From: CAWGGS01 sp046704745
GTDB lineage: Bacteria; Desulfobacterota; Desulfobulbia; Desulfobulbales; Desulfocapsaceae
Direction: 5' to 3'
NCBI GenBank assembly: GCA_046704745.1
Contig: JBJKRL010000063.1
Location: 1 to 64,000 of the forward strand
Length of the DNA stretch: 64,000 nucleotides
Shown one piece after another: positions 63,581 to 64,000 of the stretch (within the stretch, counting starts at the first letter, position 1; the number at the start of each line of letters is the position of its first letter). The notes below the pieces were generated by a model. The model was not told where the DNA came from, ran no database searches, and saw nothing but the letters and a program-made list of their open reading frames with translations. The translations under genes and the position numbers were made by a program.

Positions 63581-64000
63581 TCAACGGACCAAAGCTGCCA
63601 AAGCCATTGTGAGCGGCGGATAGAAGGTAATTATAGCCAGGTCTGCAAGCAGTATCAGGAGAAAAGGAATAACCTGTCGGCAGGTAGCTGTCAGTCTGTC
63701 ACCTGAGATGGAGGATGAGACGATCATGCAGATACCCATGGGAGGTGTCAGCATGCCGATGGCCAGATTGGTGACCACGATCACTCCCAATTGGATCATA
63801 TCGATGTCGAGGAAGGGGAGCATGGCAGTGATCATCGGCACCAGTAGAATCAAGGCGGCAGTCGTCTCGACAAAGGTCCCTGCCGCAAGCAGGATGAGAT
63901 TTATCAAAAGCAGCAGACCGATCTTGTTATGGGTGAACCCGAGCAGGCCGCCTGCCACTCGGGCTGGGATGTCGTCGATGGCGGAGACCCAGCTGAATAT
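63581..64000 (-). CDS. TRAP transporter large permease DctM, C-terminal part (starts outside window)
   Basis: 140 codons, open at the right edge, ending at TGA 63581. The sequence has several membrane helices and the DctM-type end: GTFVETTAALILLVPMITAML, LTPPMGICMIVSSSISG, and IITFYPPLTMALAALV. It would be the large membrane subunit of a TRAP carrier for C4-dicarboxylates or other organic acids. It converges on the sigma54-activator gene; the small permease and binding protein would lie to the right. Confidence 0.9.
   Translation of the reverse strand: MFSWVSAIDDIPARVAGGLLGFTHNKIGLLLLINLILLAAGTFVETTAALILLVPMITAMLPFLDIDMIQLGVIVVTNLAIGMLTPPMGICMIVSSSISGDRLTATCRQVIPFLLILLADLAIITFYPPLTMALAALVR

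Overview
The window comes from a Gram-negative, probably strictly anaerobic bacterium. The gene content fits a deltaproteobacterium (Desulfobacterota, possibly Desulfobulbales-like), but this is inferred from content and no 16S rRNA is present. Kdo/LPS-transport genes show an outer membrane. A Na+-pumping biotin decarboxylase, a B12-dependent fused acyl-CoA mutase, CoA transferases, an AMP-forming acyl-CoA synthetase, a glycyl-radical-activase-like radical SAM protein and a TRAP carrier suggest organic-acid-driven anaerobic metabolism. No rRNA, tRNA or CRISPR array was seen.

Layout. (1) 1-8047 (-): part of a type III-B (Cmr) CRISPR-Cas locus. In transcription order it holds cas6, an NE0113-family CARF protein, a Cas02710-family CARF-HEPN protein, a decayed patch (remnants of a DUF234-type ATPase and of a VapC toxin), cmr1, and cmr2/cas10. 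The last runs off the left edge and has no stop codon in the window. (2) 7998-11736 (-): pyrG-kdsA-kdsC-lptC, tightly packed and reading into the cas genes. (3) 11851-18529: a 1008-residue hybrid histidine kinase, DedA, a YkgJ-type Cys-cluster protein, a small CxxCxGxG protein and a HyuA-like ATPase. (4) 18766-23557: a MITE-like element, a FabI-type reductase and oadG-oadA-oadB. (5) 23752-31048: ABM-domain protein, AsmA-like giant protein plus glycosyltransferase, lactonase-like metallo-beta-lactamase, CoA transferase. (6) 31484-35728: complete aapJQMP amino-acid ABC transporter. (7) 35824-44677: radical SAM protein, acyl-CoA synthetase, CoA-transferase/GNAT fusion and IcmF. (8) 44746-51632: small and regulatory genes, a catalytically dead site-2-protease homologue, an OFA transporter, pyrF, a small glycine-rich protein, surE and ilvY. 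(9) 51892-57705: ilvC (divergent from ilvY), rpoH, a gene-free 1.1 kb stretch with strong hairpins, and a CBS protein with an NhaD-like carrier. (10) 58011-64000: GAF/adenylate cyclase, small ORF, GAF-sigma54 activator, and the C-terminal part of a TRAP DctM permease.

The strongest unannotated signal is a family of short non-coding mobile elements (MITE-like). Three copies (38751-38966, 58011-58226, 61363-61554) share long imperfect terminal inverted repeats starting GAGCC, and each is flanked by a different perfect 4-bp target duplication (ACGG, TTTT, TAAG). A fourth, diverged relative (18766-18927) has different termini (AGTTTCCATCC) but homologous internal sequence. It also has a 4-bp duplication (ACTT) and sits 12 bp from the fabI start codon.

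How the genes may work together: the cas genes look like a cyclic-oligoadenylate signalling module, with Cas10 carrying an intact GGDD. The acyl-CoA synthetase, CoA-transferase fusion and IcmF would handle short-chain acids. The cyclase and the neighbouring GAF-sigma54 activator may form a cyclic-nucleotide circuit. These links are inferred from domains and gene order.
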